Source: Arcticibacter sp.
GTDB lineage: Bacteria; Bacteroidota; Bacteroidia; 2-12-FULL-35-15
DNA length: 64,000 bases
Assembly (NCBI GenBank): GCA_021155045.1
Contig: JAJNQB010000013.1
Location: 160,599 to 224,598, forward strand
Reading direction: 5' to 3'
The notes under the pieces are model-generated. The model saw only the letters and a program-made list of their open reading frames with translations. It was not told the origin of the DNA and searched no databases. Shown piece after piece: positions 33,670 through 41,177 of the stretch (position 1 is its first letter; the number at the start of each line of letters is the position of its first letter). Both the position numbers and the translations under genes were made by a program.

Positions 33670-34498
33670 TTGTTTTTTCTGCTTTAGAGAAAGTATAACT
33701 TAATGCTATCTGTGGGCTAAATCCAAGTGTTTGGTGGTAGCTACCCGCAAAATCAACTTTTAAATTTTTTAGGTTTAAACCAAAACCAAAAGTGCTTAAA
33801 GTAGGATTTGTTGATGTGCCTATTCGCAAGTAAAACTCTTTTACTGCTCGGTATTCTAATCCAGCTTTAAATTCTGCTTTGTATTGAATGTCTTTTTGTG
33901 TTTCAATGGCAAGCACAACTTTTTCAGAAAAATTATAATCAGCACCAATTCTAATAATTGTAGGTAATCTTTCATTGTTGTAACTATTGATTTTGCTTCT
34001 TGTAGGGTTAAAAGCGTGTGCGCCAATAGTTAAACCTTTAAGTGGTTTTGCTTGTATTCCAACTTCTGCCGCCAAAACACCTTTGCTTCCATAGCCTTCG
34101 GCTATTCGTGTTGTTAAATAATCCATTGCAATTCCCATCGAAAATTTTTCGCCAAAAGCTTTTGCAAATGAAAGGCTGTATTTATTTTCATTGTACAAGC
34201 TAAAACCAAAATTGGTAATACATAAGCCAAAAGTTCCTCCTTTTACTGGTAATGCAACAGCACCACCTCTAATGCTTATTTCTTTTATTAAAAATCTATT
34301 TTCATAGCTAACACCTGCCGAAATTGTTCTTATAAATCCAAGCCCAGCCTGATTGTGATGAGCGCTCCAAATGTCGCTTAATGACACTGATGCATTGCCC
34401 ATAGCTGCTGAACGAGCGCCAATAGGATAATCTTCATTTCCTGCTTGAAGTAATGTTTGTGTAAAAAGCAATAAAAAAGAGAGTAAAAATTTGTTCAT
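33653..34498 (-). CDS. PorV/PorQ-family outer-membrane protein
   Basis: The 281-residue protein has a signal peptide (LLSFLLLFTQTLLQAG) and begins the mature part with DYPIGARSAAMGNASVSLSD then IWSAHHNQAGLGF, the N-terminal hatch signature of the PorV/PorQ (FadL-like) family. The rest is a 14-strand-type barrel with Phe- and Gly-rich strands. PorV and PorQ help deliver and attach type 9 secretion cargo, which fits the sorting-domain proteins at 55-64 kb, although this copy is not clearly PorV itself. It overlaps the downstream HhH-barrel gene. Confidence 0.75.
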   Translation of the reverse strand: MNKFLLSFLLLFTQTLLQAGNEDYPIGARSAAMGNASVSLSDIWSAHHNQAGLGFIRTISAGVSYENRFLIKEISIRGGAVALPVKGGTFGLCITNFGFSLYNENKYSLSFAKAFGEKFSMGIAMDYLTTRIAEGYGSKGVLAAEVGIQAKPLKGLTIGAHAFNPTRSKINSYNNERLPTIIRIGADYNFSEKVVLAIETQKDIQYKAEFKAGLEYRAVKEFYLRIGTSTNPTLSTFGFGLNLKNLKVDFAGSYHQTLGFSPQIALSYTFSKAEKTSAAIQ

Positions 34499-34620
34499 TT
34501 ATATTTATATATTTTTCTAGTATCGACTTGTAAAAATAGCTTTTTTTAGTAATTAATAAAATAAAAAAATACGTTTTTCATAGTTCTATTTTGCGTAAAT
34601 TCGCATTTCGAAAATAAGAT

Positions 34621-35157
34621 ATGAACAAAGTTACATTAAAGGATAAAACATTTAGGATAAATATACCTGCAAGCGAAATAAATAAAGCTGTTGGCGAAGT
34701 TGCTCATCGTATTAATACTGAATTAAAAAATAAAAAACCACTTTTTTTAAGCGTTTTAAATGGTTCTTTTATGTTTGCTTCGGATTTATTAAAAAAAGTT
34801 ACGATTGATTGCGAAATTTCATTTGTTAAAGTATCATCATACAGTGGAACTCATTCTACAGGAACAATAAAACAATTAATTGGGATTGATGAAGATATAA
34901 AAGGACGAACGGTTGTAATTATTGAAGATATTGTAGATACTGGATTAACAATGGAAAAAGTTTTGCAACAACTAGAAATTTTAGAACCAGCAGAAATTAA
35001 AATTTGCACTTTGCTATATAAGCCAGAAGCTTTTCGCAAAAAATTTGATCTAGATTATGTAGCCATAGTAGTTCCAAATGATTTTTTAGTTGGCTATGGT
35101 TTAGATTATGATGGATTAGGTAGAAATTTGCCTGATATTTATGTGCTTGACAAATAG
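34621..35157 (+). CDS. hpt: Hypoxanthine phosphoribosyltransferase
   Basis: The 178-residue protein has the type I PRTase signature VVIIEDIVDTGLTM (about 99-112), the flexible-loop region SSYSGTHSTGTIKQ and the C-terminal PNDFLVGYGLDYDGLGRNLP, which is specific to HPRT and binds the purine. It salvages hypoxanthine and guanine to IMP and GMP using PRPP. It starts a plus-strand run hpt-adk-obg, a nucleotide metabolism group that is frequent in Bacteroidota. Confidence 0.92.
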   Translation: MNKVTLKDKTFRINIPASEINKAVGEVAHRINTELKNKKPLFLSVLNGSFMFASDLLKKVTIDCEISFVKVSSYSGTHSTGTIKQLIGIDEDIKGRTVVIIEDIVDTGLTMEKVLQQLEILEPAEIKICTLLYKPEAFRKKFDLDYVAIVVPNDFLVGYGLDYDGLGRNLPDIYVLDK

Positions 35158-35180
35158 ATATAAACTTTAAATTTTTTAAG

Positions 35181-35768
35181 ATGTTAAACATTGTATTATT
35201 CGGTCCTCCAGGAGCAGGAAAAGGAACTCAATCAGAAAAATTAATTGATAAATATAAATTAACTCATTTATCTACAGGAGATATTTTTAGAGCAAATATA
35301 AAAGGACAAACAGAGCTTGGAACATTAGCAAAAAGTTATATGGATAAAGGGCAACTTGTTCCTGATGAAGTAACAATTAAAATGTTAGAAGCTGAAGTAA
35401 ATAAAAATCCAAATTCAAACGGATTTATTTTTGATGGATTTCCAAGAACACAAGCACAAGCGGAAGCATTGGATAAATTACTTGCATCAAAAAACACTTC
35501 TATTACTTTAATGTTGGCTCTTGAAGTGGAAGAAGTAGAGTTAAAAAAACGTTTGTTGCTTCGTGGAAAAGATAGCGGAAGAGCTGACGACCAAAATCCT
35601 GATGTAATTCAAAAAAGAATTGATGTGTATAATTCAGAAACATCTCCTGTTAAAGATTTTTATACTGCACAAGGGAAATATAAAGGAACGAATGGAATAG
35701 GAGAGATTGAAGAAATTTTTAATGCGTTGTGCTCAATAATTAATGCACAAAATAAAATATTTAAATAA
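35181..35768 (+). CDS. adk: Adenylate kinase
   Basis: The 195-residue protein starts MLNIVLFGPPGAGKGTQSEK (P-loop), has LTHLSTGDIFRANI and FDGFPRTQAQAEAL (AMP binding), and RLLLRGKDSGRADDQNPDVI (LID arginines). It is the short-LID type without zinc cysteines. It interconverts ATP plus AMP and two ADP. It lies 23 bp after hpt and six before obg. Confidence 0.95.
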   Translation: MLNIVLFGPPGAGKGTQSEKLIDKYKLTHLSTGDIFRANIKGQTELGTLAKSYMDKGQLVPDEVTIKMLEAEVNKNPNSNGFIFDGFPRTQAQAEALDKLLASKNTSITLMLALEVEEVELKKRLLLRGKDSGRADDQNPDVIQKRIDVYNSETSPVKDFYTAQGKYKGTNGIGEIEEIFNALCSIINAQNKIFK

Positions 35769-35773
35769 AAATT

Positions 35774-36805
35774 ATGGATTCTAATTTTGTTGATTATGTG
35801 AAGATTTGTTGCCGCTCAGGAAAAGGAGGAGGAGGGTCTGTACATTTACACAGAAGTAAACTTACCGCTAAGGGTGGTCCAGATGGAGGTGATGGTGGAA
35901 GAGGCGGGCATATTATTTTAAGAGGAAACAAACAATTTTGGACGCTTATTCATTTAAAATATCGTAAACATGTAATTGCTTCGCCTGGCGAAAATGGAGG
36001 TAGTGCTCGGATGACAGGAGCACAAGGGAAAGATGAAATATTAGAAGTTCCTTTGGGTACAATTGTTAAAGATGCCGAAACAGGAGAAGTAGAATGTGAA
36101 ATTACAGAAAACGGGCAAGAAGTAATTATTACTCCAGGAGGTCGCGGTGGTTTAGGTAATGATCATTTTAAATCATCAACATTACAAACACCTCGTTTTG
36201 CACAACCAGGAGAACCTGGTAGAGAGGAATGGAAAATTTTAGAATTAAAAGTTTTAGCGGATGTTGGGCTGGTTGGATTTCCGAATGCTGGAAAATCTAC
36301 ATTGTTATCAGTTGTTTCAGCGGCAAAACCAGAAATTGCAAATTATCCTTTTACTACTTTGGTTCCTAACTTAGGAATTGTAAAATATCGTGATTATAAA
36401 TCCTTTGTAATGGCTGATATTCCTGGTATTATTGAAGGAGCTCATGAAGGAAAAGGAATTGGTTTGCGATTTTTAAGACATATAGAACGTAATTCTTCGT
36501 TATTGTTTTTAGTTCCTGCTGACTCAAATGACATTGTCAAAGAATATAAAATATTAATAAATGAGTTAGATCAATTTAATCCCGAATTGCTTCATAAAAA
36601 AAGAATTTTAGCAATCTCTAAATGTGATATGCTGGATGAAGAGTTGTTGGCAGAATTAAAAAAAGACATGAACAAGCGTTTTAAAGAAAAGAAAACTGTT
36701 CCAATTCACTACATATCTTCTCAAACTGGGCAGGGCATGGTAGAACTAAAAGACGAACTTTGGAAACAGTTAAATGCTATTGATGATAAAAGTTTTGATT
36801 ACTAA
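35774..36805 (+). CDS. obg: GTPase Obg/CgtA
   Basis: The 343-residue protein has the glycine-rich Obg fold (KGGPDGGDGGRGGHIIL, residues about 1-158) and the G domain with GFPNAGKSTLL (168-178), ADIPGIIEGAHEGKG (switch II) and SKCDML for the guanine-binding NKxD. Obg assists late 50S ribosome assembly and stress control. Its C-terminus ends soon after the G domain, as in most Bacteroidota. A MITE-like repeat follows at 36813. Confidence 0.95.
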   Translation: MDSNFVDYVKICCRSGKGGGGSVHLHRSKLTAKGGPDGGDGGRGGHIILRGNKQFWTLIHLKYRKHVIASPGENGGSARMTGAQGKDEILEVPLGTIVKDAETGEVECEITENGQEVIITPGGRGGLGNDHFKSSTLQTPRFAQPGEPGREEWKILELKVLADVGLVGFPNAGKSTLLSVVSAAKPEIANYPFTTLVPNLGIVKYRDYKSFVMADIPGIIEGAHEGKGIGLRFLRHIERNSSLLFLVPADSNDIVKEYKILINELDQFNPELLHKKRILAISKCDMLDEELLAELKKDMNKRFKEKKTVPIHYISSQTGQGMVELKDELWKQLNAIDDKSFDY

Positions 36806-36812
36806 TTATTTG

Positions 36813-36893
36813 CAGCTATAAAAATCGACATTTCAGTTTCCCTTTTATGTAAGAGGGTAGGGGTGTGTAATTTAAAAACACTATTTTTAGAAC
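36813..36893 (+). repeat. MITE-like dispersed repeat, copy 1
   Basis: This 81-bp stretch after obg matches the reverse complement of 41083-41165: shared blocks are ACATTTCA, then TTCCC, GGGGTGTGTA and CTATTTTTAGAAC. The ends are inverted (GCTATAAAAAT and ATTTTTAGAAC). No open frame is present. Confidence 0.6.
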
Positions 36894-36924
36894 TGTACAT
36901 ATCTAAAAAATATAATTTAGTTTA

Positions 36925-37500
36925 ATGAGTATTATTGAAAATTTAAAACAACTCGATACTGAATTATTTCTGTATTTAAACAGCAAGCACAATTCCCTTT
37001 TTGACTTTATAATGTATTGGGCTAGCCATAAATGGTTTTGGATTCCATTGTACGCTTTTTTTCTTTTTTTAGCATTAAAATATTTTGGTAAAAAAGTTTG
37101 GATTGTTGTTGGAGTTGCGGTATTGGCAATAATTTTATCCGATCAAATTTCAACACAATTATTTAAAAATGTTTTTTTAAGGTATCGACCTTGCCATAAT
37201 TTACTGATTCAATCTAAAGTACATTTGAATGGAAATTGTGGGGGTATGTATGGTTTTGTTTCATCTCATGCTGCAAATACCTTTGCTTTAGCTTCACTTT
37301 TATTTTTATTGTTTAAAAACAAAAAAAAATATTTTGGTATATTTATTTTTACGTGGGCTTGTTTAGTTTCATACAGTAGAGTTTATAATGGAGTTCATTA
37401 TCCTGCCGATATCGCGGTAGGTGGAATACTTGGAGTTTTAATAGGTGCGATGATGTATAGATTATTTTTAATTGCAGAAAAAAAATTGTTAAATGAATAA
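36925..37500 (+). CDS. PAP2-family membrane phosphatase
   Basis: The 191-residue protein has about five hydrophobic helices and the three phosphatase motifs: LRYRPCHN (with Arg-Pro), SSHAANTFALASL (His) and SYSRVYNGVHYPADI (Arg, His, Asp). It belongs to the family acting on phosphatidate, undecaprenyl or phosphatidylglycerol phosphates. Its last eight bases overlap crcB. Lipid-carrier recycling is a plausible but unproven task. Confidence 0.88.
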   Translation: MSIIENLKQLDTELFLYLNSKHNSLFDFIMYWASHKWFWIPLYAFFLFLALKYFGKKVWIVVGVAVLAIILSDQISTQLFKNVFLRYRPCHNLLIQSKVHLNGNCGGMYGFVSSHAANTFALASLLFLLFKNKKKYFGIFIFTWACLVSYSRVYNGVHYPADIAVGGILGVLIGAMMYRLFLIAEKKLLNE

Positions 37501-37858
37501 TTTACTATTAGTGTTTTTAGGAGGAGGAATTGGAAGTGTTGTCCGATTTGGAATTTCAGAATTTGTAAAATCGAATTTTAAATCTATTTTTCCTATAGCA
37601 ACATTGTTGTCCAATGTTTTTAGCTGCATTATTCTTGCATTAGCAATTGGTTTTTTCGCAGAAAAAATTACTGCCAATCCTTCTTTAAAAATGCTTATTA
37701 TTATTGGATTTTGTGGAGGATTCAGTACTTTTTCTACTTTTAGCTATGAAACAGTAGAGTTAATGCGTTCAGGAAACTTAATTGTAGCAATTGCAAATAT
37801 TTTAGTTAGTGTTGCGGTATGTGTGGGTCTTGTTTATTTTTTATCAAAACAATTATAA
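37493..37858 (+). CDS. crcB: Fluoride channel CrcB/Fluc
   Basis: The 121-residue protein has four transmembrane helices and the family motif IGFCGGFSTFSTFSYE (about 73-88), with the start LLLVFLGGGIGSVVRFGISE. Fluc channels work as dual-topology dimers and let fluoride leave the cell. I see no fluoride riboswitch upstream, as the gene is embedded in an operon with overlapping starts. The pafA ATG follows two bases after the stop. Confidence 0.92.
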   Translation: MNNLLLVFLGGGIGSVVRFGISEFVKSNFKSIFPIATLLSNVFSCIILALAIGFFAEKITANPSLKMLIIIGFCGGFSTFSTFSYETVELMRSGNLIVAIANILVSVAVCVGLVYFLSKQL

Positions 37859-37859
37859 A

Positions 37860-39506
37860 ATGAAAAAAGTTATTGTGTTAATAGTATTTTGTTGTGCATT
37901 TATTTCAACCGCTCAAGTTGTAGCAATTTCGCCACCTACAAAAGATAATTCAAAACCGAAACTAGTTGTAGGTATTGTTATTGATCAAATGCGATACGAT
38001 TATATTTATCGTTTTTGGGATAAATTTGGAAACGATGGTTTTAAAAAATTAGTTAATCAAGGATATTTTTGTAAAAACACAAATTTTAATTATGTCCCCA
38101 CCTATACAGGTCCAGGTCATGCCAGTATTTACACAGGAACAACACCCTCTGTTCATGGAATTATAGCAAATGATTGGTATGATAAAAATACAGGAAAGAA
38201 TATGTATTGTGCTCAAGATAATGCTGTACAAGGTGTTGGGACAGCAGCTTCTGAAGGAATGCGTTCTCCTAAAAATATGCAAACAACAACTATTACAGAT
38301 GAACTAAAAATTTCTTCCAATATGAAATCGAAAGTAATAGGAATTGCTTTGAAAGATAGAAGTGCTATTCTTCCTGCTGGACATGTTGCAAATGCTGCTT
38401 ATTGGTTTGATGGAAGTGTTGGAGGTTTTATTTCAAGCACCTATTATATGAATTCACTTCCTGCTTATGTACAAGAATTCAATAAAAAAGAATTACCAAA
38501 AAAATATTTATCTCAACCATGGAATACATTATTACCAATTGAACAATACACCGAAAGTGTTGCCGATGATAATAAATATGAATTTATTTTTAAGGGAGAA
38601 AAAAAATCAGTGTTTCCGCATGATTTACCTAATTTATTTGAAAAAAATGGAGGCTTGGGGATGATTCGCAGCACACCCTTTGGAAATTCTTTAACAAAAG
38701 ATTTTGCCATAGAAATTATTAAAAACGAAAACTTAGGAAAAGGTGTTGCAACCGATTTTATTGCTATTTCTTTTTCATCTCCCGATTACATCGGTCATTT
38801 ATACGGACCCAATTCAGTTGAACAAGAAGATAATTACTTGCGCTTGGATAAAGATTTAGCAGAGCTAATAAAATTTATTGAAACACAAGTTGGAAAAAAT
38901 AATGCTTTAATTTTTTTAACTGCCGACCATGCTGCTCCTGAAGTACCAGCTTATTTAATAGATTTGAAAATTCCTGCTGGATATGTGGATGAAAACAAAA
39001 TGTTAAGTGATTTGAAAAAATATTTGTTTACTAATTATGGCGATACTTTAGTGTTATCATATTCGAACCAACAAGTATTTTTAAACCAAAAAACAATTGA
39101 AACCAAAAAATTAGTTCTTCAACAAGTTCAGGATGATGTTGTTTCTTTTATTCAAAAAATGGAAAATGTTTCGGAAGTATTATCTGCTACAACACTTAAT
39201 AATAATCAATTTACAGAAGGCTCTCGTTATTTGATGCAAAAAGGGTTTAATGCGAAACGTTCAGGCGATGTGTTAGTAAATTATGCTCCAGCTTATATGG
39301 ATTATCCACATTATGGAACCACACATGGTTCTCCATATAGTTATGATACGCACGTTCCTTTAATTTTTTACGGATGGAATGTAAAACAAGGAAGCACAAC
39401 AGAACAAATTTATATAACCGATATTGCAGCAACATTAGCTATGATGTTGAATATTCAATTTCCAAATGGATGCACAGGTAAGCCTATACAAAGTATTGTA
39501 AAGTGA
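37860..39506 (+). CDS. pafA: PafA-type alkaline phosphatase
   Basis: The 548-residue protein has a signal peptide and follows the PafA pattern of the alkaline phosphatase superfamily: VVGIVIDQMRYDYIYRF (Asp metal ligand), TYTGPGHASIYTG with Thr83 as nucleophile, and IIANDWYD with Asn104, plus FSSPDYIGHLYGP and LTADHAAPEV for the second zinc site. PafA is periplasmic, Thr-based and hydrolyses phosphate monoesters, and is the main phosphatase in Bacteroidota. The signal peptide decides the ATG at 37860. It ends the PAP2-crcB-pafA run. Confidence 0.9.
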   Translation: MKKVIVLIVFCCAFISTAQVVAISPPTKDNSKPKLVVGIVIDQMRYDYIYRFWDKFGNDGFKKLVNQGYFCKNTNFNYVPTYTGPGHASIYTGTTPSVHGIIANDWYDKNTGKNMYCAQDNAVQGVGTAASEGMRSPKNMQTTTITDELKISSNMKSKVIGIALKDRSAILPAGHVANAAYWFDGSVGGFISSTYYMNSLPAYVQEFNKKELPKKYLSQPWNTLLPIEQYTESVADDNKYEFIFKGEKKSVFPHDLPNLFEKNGGLGMIRSTPFGNSLTKDFAIEIIKNENLGKGVATDFIAISFSSPDYIGHLYGPNSVEQEDNYLRLDKDLAELIKFIETQVGKNNALIFLTADHAAPEVPAYLIDLKIPAGYVDENKMLSDLKKYLFTNYGDTLVLSYSNQQVFLNQKTIETKKLVLQQVQDDVVSFIQKMENVSEVLSATTLNNNQFTEGSRYLMQKGFNAKRSGDVLVNYAPAYMDYPHYGTTHGSPYSYDTHVPLIFYGWNVKQGSTTEQIYITDIAATLAMMLNIQFPNGCTGKPIQSIVK

Positions 39507-39724
39507 TTTTGAAGATGTGTAATTAATTGTTTAGCAGCCAAAATATGGTTAGAAAATCTCTTAAATTTCTACTATTGCAGATTGAAAAAGACTTATAATA
39601 AATATTATGTTAAATAGGATAAGTGAAACACATTATTAATACTGCAATTGTATATAATAATAACTGTCTTATTACTACTTACTTCTATTGTTATATCATA
39701 CCGATTATCGGGATAATTTTTCAT

Positions 39725-39764
39725 AAAAAAAACGGAATAGCTTTTATACTACTCCGTTTTTGTT
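39725..39764. terminator. Bidirectional terminator between pafA and the TPR gene
   Basis: AAAACGGAATAG and CTACTCCGTTTT pair around TTTTATA, with flanking A and T runs. The preceding 200 bp (39507-39724) hold no gene that I can see. Confidence 0.7.
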
Positions 39765-39783
39765 ATAAATAAGAATAAAATTT

Positions 39784-41037
39784 TTAATTGTTTTTAATAC
39801 GTTCATTAATTGCTTTTAATTTTTCCATCTGTTGTGTACGTGCATAAATTTGTTTTAATGCATACATGGTATTTTTATCTTTAGGATTAATTTCTAATGC
39901 TTTTTCCAAAACTGGCATTGCTTTATTGAATTCATCTGTTGCTTTTGCATTTTCTGCTTGGTACTTAGCATTATCGGTTATTTTATCTGCTTGTTTTGCT
40001 ATAAAAACACCATTGTTGTTATACAAAGCTCCTAAATTGTACAAAGCATCAAAATAATCAGGCTTTATTTCAATTGCTTTTTTGTAATCAGCTTCCGCCA
40101 AAGTAAATTTCTGATTGTAATCTTTTGGTTTTTCTAGGTCTTTATTGTCTTTATCCTTTGGATTTGCCAAATTATCGTACATATTTCCTCTAACTAAATA
40201 CAAATTTGCATTTGCTGGTTCTGCTTTAATAGCCAAGTTTAGGTTATCAATAGCTTCTTTGCTTTGGTTGTTTTTTAGGAAAAAATTTGTTTCATTAATC
40301 AACAATGAAATATCATTTGGGTAAGCTGCTCTGCCTTTTTTAAGCATTTCCATACCACCAGCAGTATCTTTTACCATAAAATAAACATTTACTAAGGAAC
40401 CGTAAGTTCTGCCCATTCCTAATTTAGCATCAATCATCTTTTGATAATACGATTTTGCCTTATCATAATTTTCAGCTAATTCAGATGTTAACGCGCAGTT
40501 GCTCAATAAGTTAGTGTCTTTACTTTCACTTATTTTGTAAGCTAACTCAAATGAAGTTAATGCTGTAGAATAGTTTTTTGAGTTGTAATCGTAAACGCCT
40601 TTATTTGTAGAAAAAACAGAAGCTCGATTAATGTTATTGGCAATTTCTCCAGAATAATTTCCTTTAGAGTCTAACGATTTGGCTTTTACAAATGCTTCGT
40701 AGGATATATTTAGCTCATCGGTAGAAGTATTTTGGTAGCCAACTGCATCTTTCTTTTTTAAATCTGTTTCAGTAGATTTTTCGGTATTTACTCTAAGGTT
40801 GCGTTCAAAAATAGCCATGTATATTTGACCTTTATAAACGTGGGTTTTAGCATTTTCTTTTGTGTCGGGATGCTCAGCAGCTAAATCAATGCTTTCTTTT
40901 GCTTTCATTAAATAATCTGCATCCTTTTCTCTGTTATAATCTGTAAAATATTTATAAGCAGATGTTACTTTTGCTGATTGTGCAATAGCTCCAGTTGAGA
41001 TTAAGCCTATTGCAGAAAATAAAATAATTCTTTTCAT
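39784..41037 (-). CDS. Secreted tetratricopeptide repeat protein
   Basis: The 417-residue protein has a signal peptide ending STGAIAQ. The rest is TPR: YNSKNYSTALTSFELAYKIS, NQSKEAIDNLNLAIKAEPAN, YKKAIEIKPDYFDALYNLGA and MPVLEKALEINPKDKNTMYA. TPR superhelices bind partner proteins; a periplasmic scaffold is likely. The partner cannot be told. It is transcribed away from gyrA's stop side, separated by a MITE-like repeat. Confidence 0.85.
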   Translation of the reverse strand: MKRIILFSAIGLISTGAIAQSAKVTSAYKYFTDYNREKDADYLMKAKESIDLAAEHPDTKENAKTHVYKGQIYMAIFERNLRVNTEKSTETDLKKKDAVGYQNTSTDELNISYEAFVKAKSLDSKGNYSGEIANNINRASVFSTNKGVYDYNSKNYSTALTSFELAYKISESKDTNLLSNCALTSELAENYDKAKSYYQKMIDAKLGMGRTYGSLVNVYFMVKDTAGGMEMLKKGRAAYPNDISLLINETNFFLKNNQSKEAIDNLNLAIKAEPANANLYLVRGNMYDNLANPKDKDNKDLEKPKDYNQKFTLAEADYKKAIEIKPDYFDALYNLGALYNNNGVFIAKQADKITDNAKYQAENAKATDEFNKAMPVLEKALEINPKDKNTMYALKQIYARTQQMEKLKAINERIKNN

Positions 41038-41082
41038 AAAATACTGTTTTTAAATAATTTAATTTATTTGTTGTTAAGGTCA

Positions 41083-41165
41083 GTTCTAAAAATAGTATTT
41101 TAAAACTACACACCCCTCACCTTCCGCCAGTAGTCGGAGGGAATTGAAATGTTATTTTTTAGAAC
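41083..41165 (-). repeat. MITE-like dispersed repeat, copy 2 (inverted relative to copy 1)
   Basis: The 83-bp element has terminal inverted repeats GTTCTAAAAATAGT and GTTATTTTTTAGAAC and an inner GC-rich part ending in a CCGCC-AGTAGT-CGG hairpin. It resembles 36813-36893 on the other strand over its whole length. It lies between the gyrA stop and the TPR gene start. Confidence 0.6.
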
Positions 41166-41177
41166 CGCCCTTAAATA

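Noticed and set aside
37480..37500. A fluoride riboswitch in front of crcB
   Set aside because: crcB overlaps the PAP2 gene and has no leader; no matching structure was seen upstream of the PAP2 gene either.
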